From assembly GCA_000151295.1 (NCBI GenBank), contig GG745354.1, positions 1-64,000 on the forward strand: a stretch of DNA of 64,000 nucleotides, written 5' to 3'. The DNA is from Allomyces macrogynus ATCC 38327. Its lineage: Eukaryota > Blastocladiomycota > Blastocladiomycetes > Blastocladiales > Blastocladiaceae. Below the pieces are notes generated by a model. It ran no database searches. It had not been told where the DNA came from and worked only from the letters and a program-made list of their open reading frames with translations. The first letter of the stretch is position 1. Every line of letters starts with the position of its first letter. Made by a program: the position numbers and the translations under genes. Below, one piece after another: positions 31,097-40,906 of the stretch.

Positions 31097-31855
31097 CTGC
31101 CTGCACCCTTTGCACTCTTTGCAGGCGCAAAACGAACCGATTCCGTCTACCGACCAGGGGTGCAACACTAGCCCATCTGCTTCAATGGTGACAATGACAA
31201 CTTTCCTACTTTGCTGCACCACTACCAGCAACATTCTGAATCCGCGTTTTCGACGCTGCGCCACTATCCCGACACAATTTCGACGACGTTGAGCGTTGTG
31301 ATCATCTAATCTATGATTACCTAACACGTCCTTGTCTGTGTCAGTCAGGATGCCGATATCGCAATCGAGACACTCAAGGCTGTCAGCTTGATTTGGTCCG
31401 CATTTTCGGACCGGCTCCTGAGAATCTTGACAACCGACCAAGTCAAGGGCGTGTGGCACGAATGATTTCTATTGAGTTTTTCGGATACGACTGATGACAC
31501 CAAATGCACACTCTCCTGCTCTTAATCTTGCAACTGAACTATCACAGGAAGATCTATTGGCCCTGCATCATACGCCCGTTGGTGGGCCTAGCCGAAGTAC
31601 AATACTGGAATCTGCCTTCAAGCGTCTACAGTTCAGGCCCCAACCCTTGCGTCCTCCTCTAACTTCCAGGATATATGAGTTGAGATTGCAACGATGATGA
31701 GTAGGCAGGTGTCCTTTTCCTGCAATAGGTCCATTTCAAACAGTCATTGACGATGAAGACGATAGCTCCTCTCCAGTGTGGACGCGATACATAAAGACGA
31801 TAAAGCTCCAGCGTCCCTCCCCTGTTTATCCACGGCATCAACATCATTTTTCAGC
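31097..31855. other. Intergenic, upstream of the fasciclin gene
   Basis: Contains a divergent gag relic (31337-31465) and then about 390 bp with no clear feature apart from an AT-rich patch (gatacataaagacgataaag) near 31785, about 70 bp before the fasciclin ATG, a possible core promoter. Confidence 0.45.
31337..31465 (+). mobile_element. Relic of a second copia gag lineage
   Basis: Pieces read IETLKAVSLIWSAFSDRL and LRILTTDQVKG, which align with the N-terminal gag of E1 (IEMLKADGSNWPTFANRF, FLTANQLED) but differ at many positions. It is too divergent to be a decayed E1/E2 copy and is too short to define further. Confidence 0.5.
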
Positions 31856-33055
31856 ATGTTCTCGCTTCAAGCGGCTGCTTTCACACTCCTCTTGATCGTC
31901 GCGTGTTTGACGAATGCGCTCGCTGCACCTCGGTCGTCGCCATCGCAGTGGACTGTGGACTCGACCGAAACGACATTTTTTCACGACGTTTTGCCCTTGA
32001 CCACCAGTTCTCGTGTCTGCCATGACCTGCCTCGCCAACGCCACGCTGGTTCGATTTTGGAAATGCTCTCGAAAGACCATCGGTTCTCCAAACTTGTCGA
32101 TGTTGTCAAGCGCGTCGGCGGCAACCTTCGGGACGACCTCGATAGCCAAGAGAGTATGACGCTCTTTGCACCAACAAATGACGCGTTTGAAGCCATGCTC
32201 TCGAACCATGGTGGCGCTGTGCTGAATAACGACCGTATGATGTCGGCGATTATCCGGTACCACGTTGTTGCAGAAAAGAAGATGAAGATGGGCGATTTGC
32301 ATGATGGCAAGTTGTTGGAGACGGAACTCGAGCTGTCGGAGCTGGGCCATCGCAAGCAGGTTATTCGCGTCGTGCAGCTGGGCAAACGTCGCGTGCTTTT
32401 GAATATGTATTCTCGCATCATTGATTCCGACATGGAGGCGGCCAACGGAGTGGTCCATGCAGTTTCCGAAGTCTTGATGCCGCCGTCGAATGCACTCGAG
32501 ATCGCAACGCTGCTGCCTGCAGAATTCTCCATTCATGCTCTCGCTCTTCATGTCACGGGCATGGCAAAGCGTGTCGGCAACTCCAATGCGATTTCTGCAC
32601 TGGTTCCGTCGAACACTGCCTGGAAGAAGGTCGGCTACCTCAAGCTCATGGAATTATTCCACCCGTGCCGCCACCACGCTCTCAAGAAGGTTATCGAAAA
32701 CCACTATGTCAACAAAATGATTTTCGCCAAGGACGTGCACAGCAAGGGCGACAAGAACGGTCGTTGTCACGATGGCGTTGGTTCATGTCACCAGCGCATG
32801 AAGATGCCCGTCATGACGTGGTCGGGCCAAGTTGTGGAGATGATCACCGAAGAGAATCGTCACGGACGCCCCATGCTCATGGTCGACGGTATCCCAACTC
32901 TGATTCAAGACCTGCCGATTGGGAATGGTGTGATGCACGTGCTCGACCGCGTTCTTATGGACGAGGACGACGATTCGGACCACGAATCTGATCGGGAATG
33001 CAACATGCATGTGCAGCCTCCCGCCATGGTGGCTCTCATGGATCGTCGTGATTAA
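31856..33055 (+). CDS. Secreted protein with two fasciclin (FAS1) domains
   Basis: A 399-residue intronless frame. ATG 31856 is chosen because it opens a signal peptide (MFSLQAAAFTLLLIVACLTN, cleavage likely after ALA). The first FAS1 domain spans about residues 60-210, with the core MTLFAPTNDAFEAML and the C-terminal box ANGVVHAVSEVLMPP. The second spans about 212-375, with ISALVPSNTAWKKV and IGNGVMHVLDRVLM. FAS1 proteins are extracellular or cell-wall adhesion proteins. No GPI signal or transmembrane helix is visible at the Asp-rich C-terminus. The gene is isolated between copia elements E2 and E3. It is less GC-rich than the host genes further right but shows no frame damage. Confidence 0.85.
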   Translation: MFSLQAAAFTLLLIVACLTNALAAPRSSPSQWTVDSTETTFFHDVLPLTTSSRVCHDLPRQRHAGSILEMLSKDHRFSKLVDVVKRVGGNLRDDLDSQESMTLFAPTNDAFEAMLSNHGGAVLNNDRMMSAIIRYHVVAEKKMKMGDLHDGKLLETELELSELGHRKQVIRVVQLGKRRVLLNMYSRIIDSDMEAANGVVHAVSEVLMPPSNALEIATLLPAEFSIHALALHVTGMAKRVGNSNAISALVPSNTAWKKVGYLKLMELFHPCRHHALKKVIENHYVNKMIFAKDVHSKGDKNGRCHDGVGSCHQRMKMPVMTWSGQVVEMITEENRHGRPMLMVDGIPTLIQDLPIGNGVMHVLDRVLMDEDDDSDHESDRECNMHVQPPAMVALMDRRD

Positions 33056-33933
33056 TCCAATTTGTTTTGGTCGTGGGATTTTGGATGGGTGTGTGATTCG
33101 CGTTTACGCGTCCTGAATTTGAAAATTTGTGCCACCGAAATACGTTTCCGTGTGCTGCATGGTAGCATCCGAAACGGTTCCGGAGAGATGGAGAAGTTGT
33201 TGCTCGCGATCATCAATTCGAGATGACGTGGTGTCCTTGTGGAATGCCCGGATACCAACGGCAAAGTTCAAGATGCAGACAGACGCTGATGGTACACGCA
33301 AATGCATCAGAGTAGCCGTCGAATTTGCTAGATCCCAAATGAATTGATTGAACAAGCGCGACGAACACCAACGTTCTGGGGATTCCAATGGTGCACAGAG
33401 AGAAGTATGTTGCGCAACGTTTGTACAACATGTATTCAGAAAGGATGACTGGGCGACAGTGATGCCAGACATGTAATATTGCATACCACGCGATGCAAAT
33501 CTTGAGAGCACCGAGACTTGGGAATCGACTCGTTGGTGGATAGTGATGAGAGGGAGGGGGTGGGGTTCCTGACAACTCCGCCACGCATACCGCAGCCATT
33601 TCTGCTTCAGGGGTAGCATGGGGCTAGCGCTTGCGCTACGCGCCAAGTTTTGTCTCTGGCTGTAACTTAGCTTACTGCGTCATCATATTATGTGATGTGC
33701 TTGCCAAACCCGAGTCTGATGCTCAGGCGAACAAGAGTTCGAGCAATCGGTTTGTGTTCAAACATCATTCAACAACGTTCAACCAACCACATGCCCAATA
33801 TGATGGTTCAAAATTGTAGTGACAAATCAAGGTGGGGCGCTTCGTCACAGACAGTCATGCCTCGACAACGCATGGCGTACCTGCGTGGCTGAAATGTTGT
33901 CGAGTGTGGAATGAGCCTGTTGTACCCAGAGGA
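33056..33933. other. Intergenic, nothing recognised
   Basis: About 880 bp between the fasciclin stop and the remnant 5' LTR of E3. The base composition is more AT-rich than average. No frame has family resemblance. Confidence 0.5.
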
Positions 33934-33960
33934 TGTCAGAGTGTTCGGCTCGCATTTGTG
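33934..33960 (+). repeat. 5' LTR remnant of E3 (27 bp)
   Basis: TGTCAGAGTGTTCGGCTCGC and the next seven bases match the first 27 bases of the E2 5' LTR. Then the sequence jumps to cttcaacctgcaccatg, just upstream of gag. Confidence 0.8.
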
Positions 33961-35594
33961 CTTCAACCTGCACCATGACTGTCACCATGACCTCGTCTGT
34001 TATGGTCAAGACGCCGATCTCTGGCCAACCAGTGACGATTGAGATGCGGAAGGCCGAAATCTCGAGCGGGCTGACGCTTGCCAACTGTTTTCTAAGCTTT
34101 TTGACTGCCAACAGGCTTGAAGACCTGTTCCCAACAGGTTTTGGTTGACGCTGATTTCTAGGTCGTGTCACTGCAACAGCAAGAGGAAATGACGGACGCG
34201 CAATTCAAGAAACTCATTGAGCTCGACTCGGACGTCAAGTTTGTTGCTGACGCAATCTATTGGAACAGTCCTGTGGGTGCCGAACACAAGAAGTGCATGG
34301 CCCACAACAGCTACAAGGCCAAGTTGTGCATCCGGAGCATCATCAAGGTCGTTTTGCCGTCTGCTGTTGCGTCTGAACTCCTGCTGGTCTTCTCGGACGC
34401 CACCTGTGTCGCTGATGCGTGGGTGCTGCTGCGTGCTTGTTTTGACAAGGGTTCTGCGCAAGCTCATCTTGCCAATGTCAAGAGGCTGTTCACGAAGCCC
34501 ATGTCGGGCTCTGGTGCTGTGGCGGTTCATGAGCACATTGCAGATTTGCAACGCCATTTTGACGTGATTTGGCGCCATGAACATGTCAAGTTGTCCTCGC
34601 ACCTGCGCACCGACTTTGCCAACTCGTTCTTGGTCCTTGCACTGCTCTCCTCACTGCTGCCCGAGTATTCGCCAACGGTGCTCTCCTTGGGCGAGCGCTA
34701 TGAGGAAATGGCGATCGTCGAATTACAGACAATTCTCGAGGGGGCTGCCGACCAGCTGGAACGCAGCTCAGGGACTGAGATGCAGGCGCTTGTTGTGACG
34801 AAGCGCAAGGACACAAACGCCTGTCACAACTGTGGCAAGATTGGTCATTATGTGCGCTTCTGCCTGAACCGGGACCACCAGTGCAAGAAAGGCGCTGGAA
34901 CCGCGAACTGGCGCAAAAAGAAGGGCGCAAATGTTGTGGCCAAGGACGGCGACGAACATGCAATGGTGCATTTGTCGGTGGACGAGTATGAGCGTTTGAT
35001 GGCGTCTGCCCGTGGTGCAGACGCCGCTGGTGTTGTTTTTGGTGCTGCTGAATTTGACGGATTTGCGCACTACCCGATTGTCGCCCTCTGCCCCGAAATC
35101 GTGAGACTTGAACGTCAAAGCCATCAGGGCATGGCGACGCCGCCCGGCACGTACCCGCCCATCATTCATGTCGATGCATCGAAGTATAAAGTACCGGATC
35201 CTCACCATCATCGTGCGCGCGCGCTGATGCCGTTGTCGGCGTGCGCACGTCTTGCACAGAGCCCGAAAGTCGACTCGGCCGCTGGCGCGCACTTTTGCGG
35301 CGACAAGTCGCTGTTTGCTACGCTCAACGACATGCGGCCTGGCGAAGGGTTCCTCGTCTCACTGGGTGACCACCGCGTGTGCCGTCCGATTGGCAAGGGC
35401 ACGATGCGCATCCGCACGCCTTCGGGCAACATTGTTCACCTCGACCCAGTCTGGTACATTCCCGGCTTCAAGACGCTTGTCTCAGTCTCTGAGCTGTACG
35501 ATCGGACTGCTGTGCGAGTCATCTTCGGGGATCAAGACGTCCAGTTCGTGCATTGCGAGACAGGAGATCTGCTCGCCAAGGGCGTGTGGCATCG

Positions 35595-35781
35595 TTTCAC
35601 AAGGTTGAGCGGGAGAAGGAATGCATTTGGTGTGTGCACTCTGCACTTCAGCGGTGGTGGCAACCATAACCTAGGTTGCCACCATCATTTACACAAGAAT
35701 CCAACTCGAACAGCTCCAACAAGGAAACAATGAGGGAAGACAAAAAACAAGAAACACAAATGCGAGACGAACACTTCGACA
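35595..35781 (-). mobile_element. Solo LTR of the copia family inside E3
   Basis: 187 bp in reverse orientation, splitting the pol reading GVWHGDTW. Plus-strand flanks are GCATC(G) on the left and GCATG on the right. Ancestral sequence in E1 is gtgtggcatggggat, consistent with an imperfect 5-bp target duplication around GCATG. It is the product of a full insertion followed by LTR-LTR recombination. Confidence 0.88.
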
Positions 35782-37187
35782 GCATGGGGATATGTGGATC
35801 GTCCCAGGCGTGTGTGAGAAGGGACCAACCAAGGACGCGTGGGTGCTCGACGTTTGGGGTAAGCGACCTGTTGGTGCGCATGTCGCCGATGCGGTCAAGA
35901 AGGTGTCGCTCGCCGAGCTGTGGCACGCGCGACTCTTTCACGTTGGTCATGATCGTGTTTCGGCCGTGTGTACGCTCGAGCATGGCGTCAAGGACGACGT
36001 TGGTGTGGCTAAGCCGCTACACGAGTGTATGACGTGTCTTGTGGCCAACACGCGCAGCCAGCTGCATCCGCTGCGCCATTTCTGTGCGAATCGACTATAT
36101 GGCGTCCTCCACACTGATTTGGTGTCAATGAAGACAGTTGGCATGGGGGGTGTCAACTACTTTGCGACAGTCACAGACAAATACTCATGCTGGTGCTTCG
36201 TGCTGCTTCTCCGGCACAAGGACGACTTTGGACCGCAGTTTCTCGATTTGCTGAAGCACGCCAAGTCGTTCTTTGGCATGTCTGCGGGCCGGCTGCACAG
36301 CAACCATGGTGGTGAGTTCATTGGCAACAAACAGTTTACGCTCAATTCTGCTCTCACATCGCATGCACTTGTCGACAACGTCTCCGAACTTGCCAGAGTC
36401 AAATGGGCTTGCCGAGCGGACGCAGGGTGTGCTCAAGTCGATGGTGCGTGCGGCCATGACAGCCGCCAAGGCGCCAGATTCCCTCTGGCCAGAGTGTGTG
36501 CGCGTGGCGTGCTATGTGCGCAACCATGTGCCAAGTGACTTGCTCAGTGGTCGCTCGCCATACAAGGTTGTTTTCGGCGCGTCACCCAACATGTCGAAGT
36601 GCAAAGTGTGGGGCTCGCTTGGTGGCGCTGTTGTTCCAATGACACAGGCGCATCTGGGCGTGTCCAGATTCGCTGCAAGTGTAGCAGTGCACATGGTTGG
36701 TTATGGAGATGAGTTGCTGTGGGTCACACGCAATGGCTACCACGTGTGGGACGGACAGAAGGTGTTTGTCACGCACGACGTCAAGTTTGCCAAGTGGCTC
36801 TGTGTTGCAGAGTCGCGTGTTGTTGCTGGTGCTCCTCGCACGTTGCTGTTGGCCAAGGTCAAGGTTGGGTCGCCTGTGCAAGTTGATTTGGGGTTGCTGG
36901 ACGTGCCGGTGACTGTGGTCAATGGTGTTGGTGGCAATGAAGTTGTTGAAGAGGAGATTGGGTGTGGCGCGCAGCATGATCAAGTTCAAGTGCCTATGGT
37001 GGTTCCGGATCAACTTCCTGCGGTCAACCTGATTGCCAAGCTCCCACTGGCGGTGCCGGCGTTGGAGCACGATAGTCTGCAAGTCGGCGAGAGTCCCGGT
37101 TTGCCGCAGGTGGACCAGGGACCTCGCGGACGTGGGGGAGCCCAGTCGTCAGGCCAATGCACCAGAAGCAAGCAATGGGGGTGTTGG

Positions 37188-37252
37188 TGTTGGAATGGTG
37201 AATCCAGCACTGCTGCCTTTGATCAGGTTTTGGTGCAGTGGTTAACTCAACA
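37188..37252 (+). repeat. 5' LTR of the TRIM
   Basis: 65 bp, identical to the 3' copy at 37406-37470. Ends are the inverted pair TGTTG/CAACA. It contains no CpG. Confidence 0.93.
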
Positions 37253-37297
37253 GGTTATGAGCCCTGTGTGCGCTGAGGTCCTGGGATCGAACCCCAG
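37231..37297 (+). promoter_or_regulatory. tRNA-like internal promoter (A box, B box, T-arm)
   Basis: A-box consensus match TGGTGCAGTGG followed by tta, as in tRNA D-loops. About 54 bases later comes the B-box match GATCGAACC within the stem-loop CTGGG-ATCGAAC-CCCAG. An ACAGG/CCTGT hairpin around ttatgagc lies between them. No acceptor stem pairs across the whole, so it is tRNA-derived or tRNA-like rather than a functional tRNA gene. Confidence 0.6.
37253..37266 (+). promoter_or_regulatory. Primer-binding site of the TRIM
   Basis: GGTTATGAGCCCTG, complementary to the initiator tRNA-Met anticodon arm, with zero spacing from the LTR end. Confidence 0.8.
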
Positions 37298-37405
37298 TTG
37301 CAATGGTTGACATTTGGAGCCCAAAAGAGGGGGAAAAAGGAATCCTCGCCCCTCCAGCTGACCCCAGGTAACTGAAGTTGCAGCAGATACTGGCTTCAGG
37401 GGGAG

Positions 37406-37470
37406 TGTTGGAATGGTGAATCCAGCACTGCTGCCTTTGATCAGGTTTTGGTGCAGTGGTTAACTCAACA
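37406..37470 (+). repeat. 3' LTR of the TRIM
   Basis: 65 bp identical to the 5' LTR, preceded by polypurine GGGGGAG at 37399-37405. Confidence 0.93.
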
Positions 37471-39468
37471 GTTGGTGCTCTTGGACCTGACGCTCAAGTG
37501 CCCATCGCGCAGCAATCACGCCGTTTGCACGGCCTACAGCCTGAGGTCGCTCACCGTTTTGATCCTGACGCCATTGCCCGCGTCCGCAGTATGCCCGACG
37601 TGGGGGAGGTGGATCCTGAACCTAAAAGGGGCATCGAATGTCCTGCTGACGCAGTTGAGAAAGTGCGCGTGTTGCAGTTGAAAACTGATTGCACTGACGC
37701 TTCGGCCCCTCTTGTTCGTTCCCTAGCTGGCCCTGGCGTTGACTCAGGCTCGCCCCTGTCTGGAATTGTCGATCTCGATTTGCCGACATTGTTTCTACGT
37801 GCGCACCCGGACTCGGATCTCAGCAAGTCTGTTGAGTTGGCAAGTGCGGTGCTCACATGCGTTGCCGCAGCTCAAGTTGGCGCCCAGGGTGCAGTTTGGG
37901 AACCCAAGACAGTCGAGGAAGCACTAGCACACCTGGACTGGCGCGCACTGACATTTGACAAGTACAACTCGCTTGTCGAGAATGGGACATGGGTGCCCGT
38001 CAACCACCGCCCAGGTGACAAGGTGATGCGCTCCGGTTGGATCTTCAAGTGGAAACTCGGGGCAGACGGAAAGCCCGTGCGCGCCAAGTCGCGACTTGTT
38101 GCCAAGGGATACAGGGCCATTCCAGGCATGCATTACACAGACACATTTGCACCTGTTGCGTCATTTGACACGCTGCATCTGATCCTGTTGCTCGCCGCGT
38201 ATCTCAAGGTCCGGCCGCTGCAGCTCGACATCAAGATGGCCTTCCTGTATGGTTACATCAAGGAGCATGTGCTCAGGGAGCAGCCACCAGGCTTCATCAA
38301 CAAGAAGAACTCAGACAAGGTCTGCATGCTCGTCAAGGCACTGTATGGCACCAAGCAGGCCCCACACCTGTGGTTCTGCCATTTGGCCAATTACCTGATT
38401 TCGCTCGGATTTGCGGAGTCCAAGTACGACAAGTGCCTGTTCATGCACAAGACAGGCAAGGGCATGATCTTCATTGGAGTTTATGTTGACGACTTGCCGA
38501 TTGTCACGTCAACCAAGGAACTGCGCAAGTGGATTGTTGACAAGTTGAAGTCCAAGTTCAAGGTGCATGACTTGGGCAATGTGGCATGGTTGCTTGGGTG
38601 CAAGATTACGTACAGCGACGATGGGTTGATTTACCTTGACCTGAGCCAGTATGTCAAGTCAATGGGCAAACGGTTCCAGATCCCTGAAAAGATGCGGCTG
38701 GTGATCCCGACGCGACCAAACAACTTCAAGGAGCTGCTCGAGTTGCCCAAGATCATTGATCCAGTCATGAAGACTGAGTACCTTGCCATTGTCAGGTCCC
38801 TGCTCTTTGCGGTGACCAAAATGCGGCTGGACATTGCTGTTGCAACTGCAATTCTTGGCTGTTTCATGCATGTACCTGGTATGCTACATCTCAAGGCTGC
38901 AAAGCAGCTCGTTGGGTACCTGTTGGGCACGTCGAACCTCAGCATCAAGTTTTTGGGCAAGGATATGAAACTTGACGCATTTGCTGATGCCAATTGGGCC
39001 AAGGATCGTGGCGACTACAAGTTGACATTGGGTTTTGTGGTATGGGTTGACAGTAGCCCTGTTGCCTGGCACTTGAAGAAGCAGATGCTTGTGGCAAAGT
39101 CGACCATGGCCGCTGAGTACATGTTGGCAAGCTTAGTGGGCAACACGATCCTCACGATGTGCACACTGCTGGAAGAGCTTGGGTACAAACAGGATGGACT
39201 GACGCTGCTCATGGAAGATTATGAGTCAGCAGAGTGTATAGCCAAGGATGTGCTGCTCTCGTCAAAACATGTTGAGATCCACACCCACTGGTTGCAGGAC
39301 CAAGTTGCCAAGAAGACGATTGACCTGCAGCACATGGACATGGAGAACCAGATTGCCGACATTTTGACCAAGCCACTTGCTGCTCCTGCATTCCACAAGC
39401 TTTGTGACATGATTGGAGTTGTGGAAGTGATTGCTCCACGTGCATAGGGAATGCTCACCATGGGGGAG

Positions 39469-39655
39469 CGTCGAAGTGTTCATCTTGCATTTGTGTTTCT
39501 TGTTTTTTGTCTTCCCTCATTGTTTCCTTGTTGGAGCTGTTCAAGTTGGATTCTTGTGTAAATGATGGTGGCAACCTAGGTTATGGTTGCCACCACCACT
39601 GAAGTGCAGAGTGCACACACCAAATGCATTCCTTCTCCTGCTCAACCTTGCAAAA
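39469..39655 (+). repeat. 3' LTR of E3
   Basis: 187 bp. Its first base is changed (CGTCGAAG for TGTCGAAG) and it ends CCTTGCAAAA. The polypurine GGGGGAG precedes it. Confidence 0.9.
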
Positions 39656-39870
39656 TTATCAAGGCCAAATGCAGATCATGGTCATCGTTGCTGTTGTTGA
39701 TGAGGACAACCACTGGAGCCACTCTGCTGATGCTGTGAATTGACTGTAACGAAGTTTTGGCTTATGCACTGGCTTTGCAGGGGGTGGCCAGTCGTGGTTG
39801 GTGGTTGCTGAAGCATGGTGCTCAGTTGCAGGTCAGCCGTGGATCTTGACCTTGTTGCGAGCGTCTGATA

Positions 39871-39930
39871 CGACAGACCTGACAGACACAACAGACACGA
39901 CAGACACGACAGACACGACAGACAACAGAC
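39871..39930 (+). repeat. 10-bp minisatellite
   Basis: About five to six imperfect tandem copies of a 10-bp unit ACAGACACGA, the middle ones exact. Confidence 0.88.
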
Positions 39931-40833
39931 GAGCTTGCGCTGCGCAAGCATCCTGCACAAATTTTGCCGGATGCAGCTCGATGCAGCTCGCAGTGCGGAT
40001 GGGCCAAGAGCGAGAGGAGCGCGAGCGGCCCACAATAAAACCAGCAATAAATATCGGCGGATGTGGCCAGCGGCAAGGCAGGGCAGCGGAAGCTGCAAAG
40101 CGGAATCGCGCCAGCAGCGGCGTGGGTCCGCTCCCTTCGAGCAGGCAAGGCAATCTTCCCAAGTGAAAAATTCTGAATGACCATGGCAAAGGGTCATCGA
40201 GAGAGTGTTATTGGGTGCAGCGAAATAAAGCAGCAGCGGCAGTGGCAGTGACGGCGTGGTCCGAGCCGTCGCGGTGGGACTGCGACTGTGTCGTGGGGCG
40301 CGGTAGGTCGGGCCGAGCAGGCCGAGCACGGGCGGTCAAGTGCAGACGTCGCCGATCGCCGCGCGAGACGGGGTTATGGTGTCGTTGGGTCGCTGGAGTC
40401 AGACACGGTGGACAGTTGTCTGGTGGAAAAGCGCAGAAGCGAGGTTGTGCTCGTCAAGCGCCGGCAGCCGAGGTCATCCCGGTCAGGTGCGCCGTTGCTA
40501 GGTGGCTCGTCACGGTGAGCAAAAGTGGCTGGGCGATGGCATTGACAGGGACTGAAAGTGACGCGCAACAGCCGCGATCACTGGCTTTTCCACCACCACC
40601 ACCTCGCCCAACGGCCCGTCCGACACGCGCTCCCATCCCTGGCTCCGTGCGCCCAACCCCGCTCGGCCCTTCGCGACCCAACGCCCTGTGCCCCGCTCCA
40701 GCACCTCCACCGGCCAACGTTGGACGTCCTGTTTGCCGCAGTCGCCCCAAGGTAGAGTTTGGCCTCCTCCCGCACCTCGTTCGCATCGGCCGCGCCGACT
40801 GACCAGCGTGCTCCTGCCCCCCGTCGCACATTC

Positions 40834-40840
40834 TATATAT
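40834..40840 (+). promoter_or_regulatory. TATA box of the coproporphyrinogen oxidase gene
   Basis: TATATAT lies about 70 bp upstream of the ATG at 40907, in otherwise GC-rich DNA. Confidence 0.55.
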
Positions 40841-40906
40841 CTCGCCACGCGCCTGCCGCCCGCCCGCTGCTCGAAATCGCTCCTCAAGCTCCGGTCCACC
40901 AGCACC

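Larger units (their letters stand above)
37188..37470 (+). mobile_element. TRIM: 283-bp non-autonomous LTR element with tRNA-like boxes
   Basis: Two identical 65-bp LTRs (TGTTGGAATGG to CTCAACA) flank a 153-bp interior. The 5' LTR is followed at once by GGTTATGAGCCCTG, the same primer site as E1. The 3' LTR is preceded by GGGGGAG, the same polypurine tract as E1. Target duplication GTTGG is perfect (37183-37187, 37471-37475). It encodes no protein. Across the LTR/interior junction lie TGGTGCAGTGG (37231-37241), fitting an RNA polymerase III A box, and GATCGAACC (37285-37293), fitting a B box inside a 5-bp T-arm-like stem CTGGG/CCCAG with a 7-base loop. Removing the element and one GTTGG restores the pol sequence of the E3 host. 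Confidence 0.92.
33975..39447 (+). pseudogene. E3 gag-pol, broken
   Basis: Gag begins with the MTVTMTSSVMVK peptide, stops early (LFPTGFG then stop) and resumes in another frame. The CCHC knuckle is CHNCGKIGHYVRFC and the protease motif VDSAAGAHF is kept. A solo LTR interrupts the region between protease and integrase. A 4-bp insertion near 36330 (caacaaacag for caacag) shifts the frame inside integrase, just after SNHGGEF, in which the catalytic Asp of the HSDHGGEF motif has become Asn. The TRIM interrupts the integrase-RT linker. RT and RNase H are open from 37456 to 39447 (663 residues, YVDDLPIV present) but carry many missense changes (DANWAKDRGD for DADWAEDRGD). Confidence 0.88.
33934..39655 (+). 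mobile_element. Ty1/copia element E3, decayed and invaded twice
   Basis: Only 27 bp of the 5' LTR remain (33934-33960). They are joined directly to the base positions just before the gag ATG, so the rest of the LTR, the primer site and the leader are deleted. The body follows E1/E2 order and ends with a 3' LTR at 39469-39655. Inside lie a solo LTR of the same family (35595-35781, reverse) and an intact TRIM (37188-37470). Many CpG sites of E1/E2 are TpG or CpA here. Confidence 0.92.
39656..40906. other. Intergenic, upstream of coproporphyrinogen oxidase
   Basis: Holds the minisatellite at 39871-39930 and the TATA motif near 40834. Several long open frames on both strands over 40.2-40.9 kb are GC-driven and mutually overlapping, with no family resemblance, so I do not call a gene. 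Confidence 0.5.

Noticed and set aside
37225..37300. Free-standing tRNA gene
   Set aside because: A- and B-box matches exist, but no acceptor stem pairs, the anticodon loop would be eight bases, and half of the region lies in the TRIM LTR.
18434..39655. Classical CpA-directed RIP as the cause of repeat mutation
   Set aside because: The changes I compared fall at CpG on either strand, not mainly at CpA to TpA, so methyl-CpG deamination or a CpG-directed variant fits better.
39871..39930. CRISPR-like array
   Set aside because: The 10-bp units are directly tandem with no spacers; it is a simple minisatellite in a eukaryotic genome.
40215..40802. Plus-strand open frame of 195 residues before the coproporphyrinogen oxidase gene
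   Set aside because: Low-complexity Pro/Arg text overlapping several other frames and ending before the TATA box; likely chance in GC-rich DNA.
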